A stretch of 37,394 nucleotides of DNA. It comes from Lentzea fradiae (GTDB lineage: Bacteria > Actinomycetota > Actinomycetes > Mycobacteriales > Pseudonocardiaceae). Shown one piece after another: positions 16,448-24,062 of this stretch; the first letter of the stretch is position 1, and every line of letters begins with the position of its first letter. The stretch covers positions 1 to 37,394 of the forward strand of contig NZ_FNCC01000028.1 of NCBI RefSeq assembly GCF_900100955.1, read 5' to 3'. Both the position numbers and the translations under genes were made by a program. A model generated the notes under the pieces. The model saw only the letters and a list, made by a program, of their open reading frames with translations, ran no database searches and was not told the DNA's origin.

Positions 16448-17347
16448 TTATGCGGCGTGGGTGAGCGTAGCGGGTGTCGGGGTGAGGCTGTTCTCGAAGT
16501 CGATCGGGGATTTCTGGCCGAGGTGGGAGTGGCGTCGCCGGGTGTTGTAGCGGTGTGCCCAGCCGAACACCGCCAGCCGTGCTTGCGTTGCGGTGCCCCA
16601 ATTCGGGGCGCCTTGGAGGGTTTCGCGTTTGAGGGAGGCGTTGAGGCTTTCGGCGGCGGCGTTGTCGGCGGAGCTGCCCACCGCGCCCATGGACCGGGTC
16701 ACCCCGGCGGCCCGGCAGGCATCGGCGAACGCCGTGGCACCGTATTGGGCTCCGTGGTCGCTGTGGAAGATCGCCCCGGCCAGGCTGCCCCGTGTCCGCT
16801 CGGCCGCGTGCAGGGCGTCGAGAACGAGGTCGACGCGCATGTGGTCGGCCACGGCCCAGCCGGCCAGGCGGCGTGAGCACAGGTCCATCACGCTGGCCAG
16901 GTGGAGAAACGTGCCGCCGGCGATGGGCAGGTAGGTGATGTCGCCGACGTAGCGGGTGTTGGGGGTGTCGGCGGTGAAGTCGCGTCCGAGCAGGTCAGGG
17001 ACCTTGGCTGTCGCCGGATCGGCGACGGTGGTGCGGTGCCGGCGGCGCAGCCGCACCCCGGCCAGGCCGATCCCGCGCATCACCCGGGCCACCCGCTTGT
17101 GGTTGACGTGGTGACCGGTGTCGTGCAGTTCGGCGGTGACCCGCGGGACACCGTAAGTACCGTCCGATTCCCGGTGGATCACCCGGATCCGCGCGGCCAG
17201 ACGCGCGTCGTCCGCAGCCCGGACCGCCCGCTCGGGCGCGGTGGCCTTCCAGTGGTAGAAGCTGGACCGGGCGACCCCGATGACCTGGCACAACCGCTTC
17301 ACGCCATGCTGGCGCTGGTAGTCGGCGACGAACTGGAAGCGGTTCAC
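16448..17347 (-). CDS. IS3-family transposase, OrfB (DDE integrase domain)
   Basis: This 299-residue protein is the catalytic half of an IS3-family transposase. It has an N-terminal HTH_21-like part (SSFYHWKA ... DGTYGVPRVTAEL) and an integrase core. The catalytic triad is D136 (YVGDITYLP), D197 (FHSDHGAQYGA) and E233 (NAAAESLNASLKRE), with 35 residues between the second D and the E, as the family requires. The GTG start at 17347 overlaps the orfA stop (GTGA). No slippery heptamer was seen near the overlap, so coupling by reinitiation is possible instead of the usual -1 frameshift fusion. The ORF is intact. Confidence 0.93.
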   Translation of the reverse strand: MNRFQFVADYQRQHGVKRLCQVIGVARSSFYHWKATAPERAVRAADDARLAARIRVIHRESDGTYGVPRVTAELHDTGHHVNHKRVARVMRGIGLAGVRLRRRHRTTVADPATAKVPDLLGRDFTADTPNTRYVGDITYLPIAGGTFLHLASVMDLCSRRLAGWAVADHMRVDLVLDALHAAERTRGSLAGAIFHSDHGAQYGATAFADACRAAGVTRSMGAVGSSADNAAAESLNASLKRETLQGAPNWGTATQARLAVFGWAHRYNTRRRHSHLGQKSPIDFENSLTPTPATLTHAA

Positions 17348-17649
17348 CAGCGCGTCTCCCCGGCGAAATACCTGGCCGCCTTGCGCAGAATGTCCCGCTC
17401 CTCCTCCAGCTCACGGACCCGCCTGCGCAGTACGGCGTTCTCGTCCTCCGGCGAGGCAGGCGCCGGGGTACTCGGGGTGGTGGCGGGTGAGGCGGTGCGC
17501 TGCGCGTCGTCGAGCCTGATCCAGTTGCGCAGCGTCTCGTGGTTGACGCCCAGGTCATCGGCCACCGATTTGATCGTCACACCGGGTCGGGACCGGTAGA
17601 GCGCGACCGCCTCGGCCCGGAACTCCGGCGGATACTGCTTCATCACCAT
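17344..17649 (-). CDS. IS3-family transposase, OrfA (helix-turn-helix)
   Basis: OrfA is the DNA-binding partner of the transposase. The protein has about 101 residues: KQYPPEFRAEAVALYRSRPG followed by the helix-turn-helix VTIKSVADDLGVNHETLRNW, a Pro/Ala/Thr linker and a C-terminal leucine-zipper-like coiled coil (ENAVLRRRVRELEEERDILR). The ATG at 17649 (MVMKQY) follows CAGGAG; an ATG at 17643 is equally possible, and a longer N-terminal extension is unlikely because it would reach the terminal repeat. Confidence 0.9.
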   Translation of the reverse strand: MVMKQYPPEFRAEAVALYRSRPGVTIKSVADDLGVNHETLRNWIRLDDAQRTASPATTPSTPAPASPEDENAVLRRRVRELEEERDILRKAARYFAGETRW

Positions 17650-17698
17650 CGGTACGGGACTCCTGTCCACCCGGATCGTCAGGATCCAAGTGTGTCTG

Positions 17699-17708
17699 GT
17701 GTCCAACA
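17699..17708 (-). repeat. Right terminal inverted repeat of the IS3-family element
   Basis: GTGTCCAACA on the plus strand is the exact reverse complement of the left repeat TGTTGGACAC at 16434-16443. The stop codon of an older orfA remnant lies only eight bases beyond it. Confidence 0.82.
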
Positions 17709-17715
17709 TCCAGGG
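17706..17715 (+). repeat. 10-bp direct repeat, copy 1 (second copy at 18042-18051)
   Basis: ACATCCAGGG occurs here and again at 18042-18051, exactly flanking the orphan orfA remnant. It could be a trace of an old element's end or a site of recombination, or chance. Copy 1 overlaps the last three bases of the intact IS. Confidence 0.4.
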
Positions 17716-18037
17716 TCAAGTCCCGGTCTCCTTGGCGAAGAAAGCTGTGGCCCGTTTGAGGATCTCCACGTCCTCGCGCAGCCGCCGGTTCTCCCGCCGC
17801 AGGGCAGCGAGCCCGGCCTTCTCGTCGCTGCTCAGCCCGCCGTCGTCGCGGGTCCCGGCGTCGCGCTCGGCCTGGCGGACCCACTCGCGCACGGCGGTCT
17901 CGGTCAGGTCGAAGTCCTTCGCGACCTGCGCGATCGAGCGGTCACCACGCTGGCACCGCTCGACGATCTCCGCCTTGAACTCCGGGGTGAACGCACGACG
18001 AGGACGCCGGGGCTTGTTCGAAGCCCATGGTCTTCAT
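17716..18037 (-). pseudogene. Orphan, broken orfA of a second IS3-type element
   Basis: About 105 codons on the minus strand encode a second, different OrfA: RAFTPEFKAEIVERCQRGDR, SIAQVAKDFDLTETAVREWV and the coiled-coil LRRENRRLREDVEILKRATA ending in FFAKETGT and a stop at 17718-17716. The frame has no start codon: the likely original ATG GCT TCG AAC is now ATG GGC TTC GAA, as if one G had been inserted after the ATG. The matching orfB is absent, because the intact IS element begins right after its stop. This is a remnant of an older insertion. Confidence 0.78.
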
Positions 18038-18041
18038 AAGG

Positions 18042-18051
18042 ACATCCAGGG
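18042..18051 (+). repeat. 10-bp direct repeat, copy 2
   Basis: This is the second copy of ACATCCAGGG (first at 17706-17715), immediately upstream of the broken orfA start on the minus strand. Confidence 0.4.
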
Positions 18052-18064
18052 GCAAAAACCCTGA

Positions 18065-18376
18065 TCTCAGATGTCCGTCGAAACGGGTCAGGCCCACCGC
18101 GGAGCAGCACCGACGCTGCGGACAGCACCTTCCACGTCACCTTGTACCGCTCTCAGCCGGGGAGAGATGCGCTGCCGCGATGACTTTTCGAGCGGCACAG
18201 GTCCGCGAGGCGGTAAAGGTGCGGTATGTCCACACTAAAACTCCAGTTCGTGACCTGTTGACTCTGCACGAGCCGGGCGGCAGGCTCTTGCGAATGCCGG
18301 TTCAGGCCGACAACCAGGGGGAGTTCGCGTTGGGGGAAGAGGGCCACCATGGCCAGGCGACGCTGCGGTCCGCCTG
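18065..18376. other. 312-base stretch without a convincing gene; upstream region of the aminomutase
   Basis: I see no gene that I can support here. Two short open frames (plus strand to 18380; minus strand 18153-18350) lack family features and a usable ribosome-binding site. The base composition is less GC-rich around 18180-18265 than in the genes nearby, as expected for a promoter region. TTGACT at 18257 resembles a -35 element, but no good -10 follows at the right distance. The region probably carries the control signals of the 18380 gene and may contain further scar sequence from the insertions. Confidence 0.45.
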
Positions 18377-18379
18377 GTG

Positions 18380-19750
18380 ATGGGGCAGCCGCACGAGTAC
18401 GTGCGTCGGGAGTTGGTCGAACCGGACTGGCGGCGGTTTCCCGGCTGGGCGCACGTGACCGAGGCGCAGTGGCGCGACGCCCAGTGGCAGCGGGCGCACT
18501 GCGTGAAAGACGCCAAGCAGCTGGCGCAGGTGGCCGGCGGGTTGTTGACGGACAGGTTCTACGACGACCTCGCCGCGGACCAGGAGGCGTTCGCGACGAT
18601 GTCGATGCTGCTGCCGCCGCACGTGCTCAACACCATGGCGGTGGACGCGCGGCTCGTGCCGGAGGCGTTCACGGACACCTTCCTCGCGGACCCGGTGCGC
18701 CGCTATATGCTGCCGGTCGCCTCGGACCGCGATGCGCGCTGGCCGTCGCATCCGCACTCGCAGCGGGACTCGCTGCACGAGGCGGAGATGTGGGTCGTCG
18801 AGGGCCTGACTCACCGATATCCCACCAAGGTGCTGGCGGAGATGGTGTCCACCTGCCCGCAGTACTGCGGGCACTGCACCCGCATGGACCTGGTCGGCAA
18901 CAGCACGCCGTTGATCGACAAGCACAAGCTGTCACTCAGGCCGGTCGACCGCCAGGACCAGATGCTCGACTACCTGAGGAAGACTCCTGGCGTCTGCGAC
19001 GTGGTCGTGTCCGGCGGCGACGTCGCCAACGTCCCGTGGCCGCAGCTGGAGTCCTTCGTGCTGCGGCTGCTGGACATCGAGACGGTCCGGGACGTCCGTC
19101 TGGCCACGAAGGCGCTGAGCGCGCTCCCCCAGCACTGGCTGCAGCCGCACGTGGTCGAGGGCCTGGAACGGGTTGCCCGCACCGCGTTGCAGCGGGGCGT
19201 CAACCTGGCGATCCACACGCACGTCAACCATGTGCAGTCCGTGACGCCGCTGGTGGCGGAGGCGACGCGGACGGCGCTGAGGGCGGGAGTGCGGGACGTG
19301 CGCAACCAGGGTGTGCTGATGCGCGGGGTCAACGCCACGCTGGCCGACCTGCTGGATCTTTGCTTTGCCCTGCAAGGGGAAGCGAACATCCTGCCGTACT
19401 ACTTCTACCTGTGCGACATGATCCCCAACGCCGAGCACTGGCGCGTGGCCGTGTGGGAAGCGCAGGAACTGCAGCACGCGATCATGGGCTATCTCCCCGG
19501 CTACGCCACGCCGCGGATCGTGTGCGACGTGCCGTACGTGGGCAAGCGGTGGGTGCACCAGCTCGCCGAGTACGACCGGGAGCTCGGGATCTCGTACTGG
19601 ACCAAGAACTACCGCACCACCGTCGAGGCCGACGACCTGCGGGCGCTGGACCGGCGCTACCCCTACTACGACCCGATCTCCACACTCGGAGAAACCGGCC
19701 AGAAGTGGTGGGAAGACGCGGTAACTGCTGGTCAGGCGCTCGCCCGCTGA
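18380..19750 (+). CDS. Lysine 2,3-aminomutase-like radical SAM enzyme (KamA family)
   Basis: Members move the alpha-amino group of an amino acid to the beta carbon using SAM, a [4Fe-4S] cluster and PLP. The protein has 456 residues. The cluster cysteines are C159, C163 and C166 (STCPQYCGHCTR), with R168 as the probable carboxylate-binding Arg. The PLP lysine is probably K389 (VPYVGKRW in place of the classical GGGGK). Two acidic residues correspond to Clostridium KAM Asp293 and Asp330, which hold the side-chain amine of lysine: D346 (CDMIPNAEH) and D383 (CDVPYVGK), 37 residues apart in both enzymes. Lysine or another basic amino acid is therefore the likely substrate, giving for example beta-lysine. 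ATG at 18380 or GTG at 18377 could be the start; neither has a clear ribosome-binding site. The neighbouring NRPS genes argue against EpmB-like EF-P modification. Confidence 0.82.
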   Translation: MGQPHEYVRRELVEPDWRRFPGWAHVTEAQWRDAQWQRAHCVKDAKQLAQVAGGLLTDRFYDDLAADQEAFATMSMLLPPHVLNTMAVDARLVPEAFTDTFLADPVRRYMLPVASDRDARWPSHPHSQRDSLHEAEMWVVEGLTHRYPTKVLAEMVSTCPQYCGHCTRMDLVGNSTPLIDKHKLSLRPVDRQDQMLDYLRKTPGVCDVVVSGGDVANVPWPQLESFVLRLLDIETVRDVRLATKALSALPQHWLQPHVVEGLERVARTALQRGVNLAIHTHVNHVQSVTPLVAEATRTALRAGVRDVRNQGVLMRGVNATLADLLDLCFALQGEANILPYYFYLCDMIPNAEHWRVAVWEAQELQHAIMGYLPGYATPRIVCDVPYVGKRWVHQLAEYDRELGISYWTKNYRTTVEADDLRALDRRYPYYDPISTLGETGQKWWEDAVTAGQALAR

Positions 19751-19767
19751 GGACTTCCGGTGATTTG

Positions 19768-19797
19768 TGGACAACGCGAGACAGTCGTGCATACGAT
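19768..19797 (+). promoter_or_regulatory. Candidate promoter for the sbnA-NRPS operon
   Basis: TGGACA (19768-19773) and TACGAT (19792-19797) are 18 bases apart, a reasonable match to a housekeeping sigma factor promoter in actinobacteria. It lies just after the aminomutase stop and about 108 bases before sbnA. No IdeR/DmdR iron box was seen near it. Confidence 0.4.
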
Positions 19798-19818
19798 GGC
19801 GACACTGGGCTGGGGATT

Positions 19819-19908
19819 ATGACTGATCACGTGCAGGGAGATATGGCACCGCAACTGGGGTACCGCCGCAACAATTCGTGCCGCATCCGTGTTCTCGTAG
19901 CGACATGA
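19819..19908 (+). CDS. Possible 29-codon leader ORF coupled to sbnA
   Basis: ATG at 19819, preceded by TGGGGA, opens a 29-residue frame (starts MTDHVQGDMAPQLG, ends CRIRVLVAT). Its TGA at 19906-19908 overlaps the sbnA ATG in an ATGA junction. A second in-frame ATG at 19843 follows AGGGAG at very short distance. sbnA itself has no good ribosome-binding site, so translation of this short frame could feed ribosomes into sbnA. No homology is recognised and it may be coincidental. Confidence 0.35.
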   Translation: MTDHVQGDMAPQLGYRRNNSCRIRVLVAT

Positions 19909-20894
19909 CCGCACTGGCACACAGGCTGGATGAGGTCGAACGCTCATTCAGCCCGACTCCACTCGTGCCCGTGGCCGACGGGAAAGTAGATCTGCACGCA
20001 AAGCTGGAGTTCTGCAACCCCACCGGCAGCTCGAAGGACCGGTCAGCTTTCTGGATTCTCAAACGCGCGGTCGAGCGCGGTGAGATCACCTCGTCCACGA
20101 CGGTGGTCGAATCGTCTTCGGGCAATTTCGCGATCTCCATGTCGTCGTTCTGCCGCACACTCGGCATCGGATTCGTCCCGGTGATCGACCCGAACTGCAA
20201 CGCCGCCACGGAACACTATTTGCGGGCGGCCTGCGACCGCGTCGAGAAGGTCACCGAACGCGACAGCTCCGGCGGGTTCCTGTTGAGCCGGCTGGCGCGC
20301 GTGCGGGAGCTCGAAACGGCCCTGCCCGGCTCCTACTGGCCCAACCAGTACGCCAACGCCGACGCGGCGGAAGCGCACTTCCTGCTGACCGGCGGGGAGA
20401 TCGCGGGAGCGCTCGACAACCTCGACTACGTGTTCGTCGGGGTCAGCACCGGCGGCACGGTCGCGGGCCTGTCACAACGCTTGAAGAAAGAGTTTCCGCA
20501 GGTCAAGGTCATTGCGGTCGACACGGAGGGCTCAGTGGTCTTCGGTCGGGAGCCGCAGGCGCGCAAGCTGCCAGGGCTCGGGTCGAGCATCGTGCCGCCG
20601 CTCGTGGCGACCGCCGAGATCGACGACGTGGTGATCGTGAGCGAGCACGAGGCGGTCCGCGGCTGCCGGGCCCTGCTGCGCCGCTCCGGTCTCTTCACCG
20701 GAGGCTCGACCGGCAGCACCTATGCCGCGGTGCAGCGCTACTTCGCGGACCGCGACAATTGCGCCGGACGGCCGAGTGCGTTGTTCCTGTGCGCCGATCG
20801 CGGAACGGCCTATGCGGAGACCGTGTACAACAACACGTGGGTGACAGAAGCCTTGGGCAAGGAAACGCGCATATCGGCGACAGTGGCCGGCTGA
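19905..20894 (+). CDS. sbnA: SbnA-like PLP enzyme for 2,3-diaminopropionate synthesis
   Basis: SbnA-type enzymes, of the cysteine synthase fold, condense O-phospho-L-serine with L-glutamate to N-(1-amino-1-carboxyethyl)-L-glutamate (ACEGA), the precursor of L-2,3-diaminopropionate. The protein has 329 residues. The PLP lysine is K44 in NPTGSSKDRSAF, the substrate loop is ESSSGNFAIS, and the phosphate-binding loop is GVSTGGTVAGL. These fit SbnA better than CysK/CysM. The ATG at 19905 is chosen from homology and overlaps a short upstream frame; a GTG at 19878 would add nine residues. sbnB follows after 14 bases, and this pairing is diagnostic for Dap supply to a peptide or siderophore. Confidence 0.9.
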   Translation: MTALAHRLDEVERSFSPTPLVPVADGKVDLHAKLEFCNPTGSSKDRSAFWILKRAVERGEITSSTTVVESSSGNFAISMSSFCRTLGIGFVPVIDPNCNAATEHYLRAACDRVEKVTERDSSGGFLLSRLARVRELETALPGSYWPNQYANADAAEAHFLLTGGEIAGALDNLDYVFVGVSTGGTVAGLSQRLKKEFPQVKVIAVDTEGSVVFGREPQARKLPGLGSSIVPPLVATAEIDDVVIVSEHEAVRGCRALLRRSGLFTGGSTGSTYAAVQRYFADRDNCAGRPSALFLCADRGTAYAETVYNNTWVTEALGKETRISATVAG

Positions 20895-20908
20895 CCTGGA
20901 GGGAAAAC

Positions 20909-21946
20909 TTGTCCAGCTTTCCGAATGAGTTCCGTGTGCCCACCGTGCGGGTGATCACGGGCGACGACGTGCACTCATGCGTGATCGACAGTGCCGAGGA
21001 GTGCGTCGATCTCGTCCGCCGCGCCTACCTCACGCACTCCGCCGGGGACAGCTCCAACCCGCACAGCAGCTTCCTGCGTTTTCCGCACAAGCCGAACTCG
21101 CGGATCATCTCGCTGCCTGCCTATCTCGGCGGCGAGTTCGGCGTAGCGGGCATGAAATGGATCGCGAGCTTCCCGGACAACATCGCCGACGGCATCCCGC
21201 GCGCGTCGGCGATACTGATTCTGAACGACACCGAGATCGGTTATCCGTTCGCGTGCATGGAATCGTCGATCATTTCCGCGACGCGCACCGCGGCCTCCGC
21301 CGTGCTAGGCGCCGAGGCCCTGGCGGGTGACCGTGCCGCGCGCAGGGTCGGCTTCATCGGGACGGGCCTGATCGCGGGCCACGTGTGGCGCTTCCTGCGG
21401 GACCTCAAGTGGCGCGTCGACGGCTTCCGGCTCTTCGACACCGTGCGCGCCAGCGCGGACCGGTTCGGCGAGGGACTCGTCGAGGACGGTGCGGCCGACG
21501 TGGTCACGGTGGACACGGTCGCCGAGGCGATTGAGGGCTGCGACCTCGTCGTGCTGGCGACCGTCGCGGGCGAGCCGCACATCGGCGACGCGGAGCTGTT
21601 CGCCCACGCGCCGACGGTGCTGCACCTGTCGCTCCGTGACCTGTCACCCGAGGTCGTCCTCGCGGGACAGAACATCACCGACGACGTGGACCACGCGGTC
21701 CGCGAGCGCACCTCGTTGCACCTCACCGAACAGCGCACCGGTGACCGCGCGTTCGTCGCGGGCACGATCGCGGACGTGCTGAACGGCACGGTGCGGCGCG
21801 ACCCGGCGCGGGCCGCGATCTACTCGCCGTTCGGGCTCGGCGTGCTCGACCTGGCGATCGGCAAGTGGGTGTACGAGCAGGTGACCGCGCGCGACGGCGG
21901 CACGGTCGTCGACGACTTCTTCGGCAGTGCGGTGAGGCGGCCATGA
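20909..21946 (+). CDS. sbnB: SbnB-like dehydrogenase for 2,3-diaminopropionate synthesis
   Basis: SbnB is an NAD-dependent enzyme of the ornithine cyclodeaminase/mu-crystallin family that oxidatively cleaves ACEGA to L-2,3-diaminopropionate and 2-oxoglutarate. The protein has 345 residues. A Rossmann motif GFIGTGLIAGHVW, an upstream GMKWIASFPDN segment and YPFACMESSIISATRTAA are as expected. The start is the TTG at 20909: GGAGGG lies at 20898-20903 with ideal spacing, and the longer upstream frame overlaps sbnA without homology. The stop overlaps the mbtH start by four bases (ATGA). Confidence 0.9.
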   Translation: MSSFPNEFRVPTVRVITGDDVHSCVIDSAEECVDLVRRAYLTHSAGDSSNPHSSFLRFPHKPNSRIISLPAYLGGEFGVAGMKWIASFPDNIADGIPRASAILILNDTEIGYPFACMESSIISATRTAASAVLGAEALAGDRAARRVGFIGTGLIAGHVWRFLRDLKWRVDGFRLFDTVRASADRFGEGLVEDGAADVVTVDTVAEAIEGCDLVVLATVAGEPHIGDAELFAHAPTVLHLSLRDLSPEVVLAGQNITDDVDHAVRERTSLHLTEQRTGDRAFVAGTIADVLNGTVRRDPARAAIYSPFGLGVLDLAIGKWVYEQVTARDGGTVVDDFFGSAVRRP

Positions 21947-22146
21947 GCGAGATCCGGTACACGGTGGTCGTGAACCACGAGGACCAGCACTCGATCTGGT
22001 TCACCGACCGGCCCCTGCCGGCCGGCTGGACCGAGGTCGGCTTCACCGGCACCAGGGAGGCGTGCCTGGCGCACGTCGAGCAGGTGTGGACGGATCTCAC
22101 GCCGCGCTCGGTGCGCGAGCGGCTCGCCGCCGGGGAGGCACGATGA
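21943..22146 (+). CDS. mbtH: MbtH-like NRPS activator
   Basis: MbtH-like proteins bind NRPS adenylation domains and are needed for their folding or activity. The protein has 67 residues, the usual size. The family pattern is clear: VVNHEDQHSIWFTDRPLPAG followed by WTEVGFTGTREACLAHVEQV and WTDLTPRSVRERL, including the conserved tryptophans. The common SLWP is SIWF here, a modest variation. It overlaps sbnB upstream (ATGA) and the radical SAM gene downstream (ATGA), so it is made together with the NRPSs of this operon. Confidence 0.95.
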   Translation: MSEIRYTVVVNHEDQHSIWFTDRPLPAGWTEVGFTGTREACLAHVEQVWTDLTPRSVRERLAAGEAR

Positions 22147-24062
22147 CCGCCGGTGTGCTCCTGGACACCAGGAAGGTCGTCACCACCGTCGAGCTGTCGG
22201 TGTTCGAGCGGATCACCCCGCTCGTGTCGGGCTACCTCGAGGCGTACGCGTCGACGGACCCGGTGGTGAGCGGGCAGTTCCGCTTCGACAAGTACACGAC
22301 CAGCATCAAGACACCGCTCGAGACGGTCGCGAAGACCTTGCTGGCCAAGGACTCCGACGTGTTCGCGTTCTCGACGTACGTGTGGAACATCGGCCTGGTC
22401 CGCAAGCTGCTGGTGCTGCTGCGCCAGGCGCGCCCGGACGTGCACATCGTCCTGGGCGGACCGCAGGTGATGCACCACGGCCTGCGCTACCTCGACCCGT
22501 CCGACGAGCGGATGGTCGTGTGCAACGGCGAGGGCGAGGCGACCTTCACCGAGTACCTGCACGAGCTGACCAAGCCGGAACCGGACCTCACCACCGTGGC
22601 CGGGCTGACGATGTACCGCGACGGGCAGCTCGTCACGACACCGGAACGCGCGCGCATCAAGGACCTGGAGACGATCCCGTCGCCGTTCCTGTCCGGGCTG
22701 ATCTCCGACGAGTACAGCATCAGCATCATCGAGACCAACCGCGGCTGCCCATACCACTGCGGCTTCTGCTTCTGGGGCGCGGCGACCAACGACCGCGTCT
22801 ACCGGTTCGACGAGCAGCGGGTGCGCGACGAGCTGACCTGGATGGCGCGCAACGGCACGCTGTTCCTCTACATCGCCGACGCGAACTGGGGCATGCTCGC
22901 CCGCGACGTCGAGTTCTCCGAGCACATCGCCTCGCTCACCCGCGAGTACCGGCTGCCGAACGTCGTGTACTTCTCCTCGGCCAAGAACAAGCCGCACGCG
23001 GTCACCAAGATCACCGGCATCTTCCAGGAGGCCGGGCTCGTCGCGTCCCAGCCGGTGTCCATGCAGACGCTGGAACCGACCAGCCTGAAGATCATCGCCA
23101 GGGACAACATCAAGCTCGACGCGTTCGGCTCGGTGCAGGACGACCTGCGCGACCGCGGGCTGAGCTCGTTCATCGAGCTGATCTGGCCGCTGCCCGGCGA
23201 GACGCTGGAGACGTTCCAGCAGGGCATCGGCACGCTGTGCGAGCGCGACGCGCACACGATCATCTCGTACTCGCACCTGCTGCTGAACAACACGCCGATC
23301 TACCACAACCGCGACAAGCTCAGGCTGGTCACGCGGCCGGCCGGTGGTGAGGTCGCCGAGGCGCAGATCGTGATCGGCACCGAGCAGGTGACCCCCGACG
23401 AGTTCGCCGAGGGCATGCGGTACTTCTACGCCGTGCACGCGGTGCACAACACGCGCAGCCTGCGCGCAACGGCGAAGTACCTGACCGGCAAGGGGATCAC
23501 GACGTTCCCCGAGCTGTTCTCGGGGATGGTCGAGTACTGGCGCGGCCTGCCGCAGGACGACGCCATCGTGTCCTACGTGGAGCGTTCGATCCGGGACGCG
23601 CTGTTCTACGACGTCGGCAACTACGGCCTGTTCGTGCACATGGTGCTGCACGAACACCGGGCGCTGTTCACCCGGCACCTGCGCGACTTCGTCGCGGCGC
23701 AACCGTGGTGGTCGGACCCGACCGCGCGGGCGCTGTTCGAGATCGACCTGCTCAACCGGCCCTACATCTACTCCTCCACACCGCTGGAGGAGTTCGACCG
23801 TCCCTTCGAGACGGTTGTGGTCACCGCGGGGTCCGGCAGGTCCCGCACGGTCGAGCTCGACCCGTCCTGGCACGAGGAGCTGCGCCGGTCGGTGCGGCTG
23901 GACCCGCTGGTGCCGCGGGGGCCGCGGTTCGTCGTCGACTACAAGCGGTTGCAGTACCCGTACATGGCCGGGCAGAGCATCGACCACAACGCGAACTACT
24001 GCCACGGCATGATCGAGAAGATCGAGAACATCGCGCCGATCTGGCGTTCGACAGGAGTCTGA
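22143..24062 (+). CDS. B12-binding-domain radical SAM protein
   Basis: This 639-residue protein has an N-terminal B12-binding-like domain (about 10-140, with FAFSTYVWN and HIVLGGPQVM), a radical SAM core with cysteines C202, C206 and C209 (ETNRGCPYHCGFCFWG), and a long C-terminal region. The usual DxHxxG histidine of base-off cobalamin binding is not seen, as in many class B radical SAM enzymes. Such proteins methylate unactivated carbons or phosphorus, or do other radical rearrangements. Here it could act on the peptide, the Dap or beta-amino acid unit, or the fatty acid. It lies in the middle of the operon, overlapping mbtH (ATGA) and the peptidase gene (TGATG). The actual reaction cannot be told from sequence. 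Confidence 0.83.
   Translation: MTAGVLLDTRKVVTTVELSVFERITPLVSGYLEAYASTDPVVSGQFRFDKYTTSIKTPLETVAKTLLAKDSDVFAFSTYVWNIGLVRKLLVLLRQARPDVHIVLGGPQVMHHGLRYLDPSDERMVVCNGEGEATFTEYLHELTKPEPDLTTVAGLTMYRDGQLVTTPERARIKDLETIPSPFLSGLISDEYSISIIETNRGCPYHCGFCFWGAATNDRVYRFDEQRVRDELTWMARNGTLFLYIADANWGMLARDVEFSEHIASLTREYRLPNVVYFSSAKNKPHAVTKITGIFQEAGLVASQPVSMQTLEPTSLKIIARDNIKLDAFGSVQDDLRDRGLSSFIELIWPLPGETLETFQQGIGTLCERDAHTIISYSHLLLNNTPIYHNRDKLRLVTRPAGGEVAEAQIVIGTEQVTPDEFAEGMRYFYAVHAVHNTRSLRATAKYLTGKGITTFPELFSGMVEYWRGLPQDDAIVSYVERSIRDALFYDVGNYGLFVHMVLHEHRALFTRHLRDFVAAQPWWSDPTARALFEIDLLNRPYIYSSTPLEEFDRPFETVVVTAGSGRSRTVELDPSWHEELRRSVRLDPLVPRGPRFVVDYKRLQYPYMAGQSIDHNANYCHGMIEKIENIAPIWRSTGV

Larger units (their letters stand above)
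16434..17708 (-). mobile_element. Complete IS3-family insertion sequence (about 1275 bp)
   Basis: The element is bounded by the perfect terminal inverted repeat TGTTGGACAC at the left end and GTGTCCAACA at the right end, with the TG...CA termini usual for IS3 elements. It carries orfA and orfB on the minus strand with a four-base overlap. Both frames are open and the DDE residues are present, so it may be active. The flanking bases (TACC on the left, TCCA on the right) do not form a target-site duplication, which suggests that a deletion or rearrangement followed insertion. It lies between the anaerobic island and the NRPS cluster. Confidence 0.88.

Noticed and set aside
16429..17712. Target-site duplication around the intact IS
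   Set aside because: Flanks TACC and TCCA do not match at 3-5 bases, so no duplication is claimed.
18027..18380. 117-codon plus-strand frame ending at the aminomutase start
   Set aside because: It begins inside the IS remnant, has no ribosome-binding site and no recognisable feature; kept only as an uncharacterised spacer.
18380..19750. EpmB (EF-P lysine aminomutase) identity for the KamA-family gene
   Set aside because: EpmB is much shorter (about 340 residues) and usually linked to EF-P genes; this protein is 456 residues and sits in an NRPS cluster.
19750..19905. Iron-responsive (IdeR/DmdR) operator in front of the sbn genes
   Set aside because: sbnAB suggested a siderophore, so I looked for a TTAGGTTAGGCT-like palindrome, but none is visible. 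A siderophore remains possible but unsupported.
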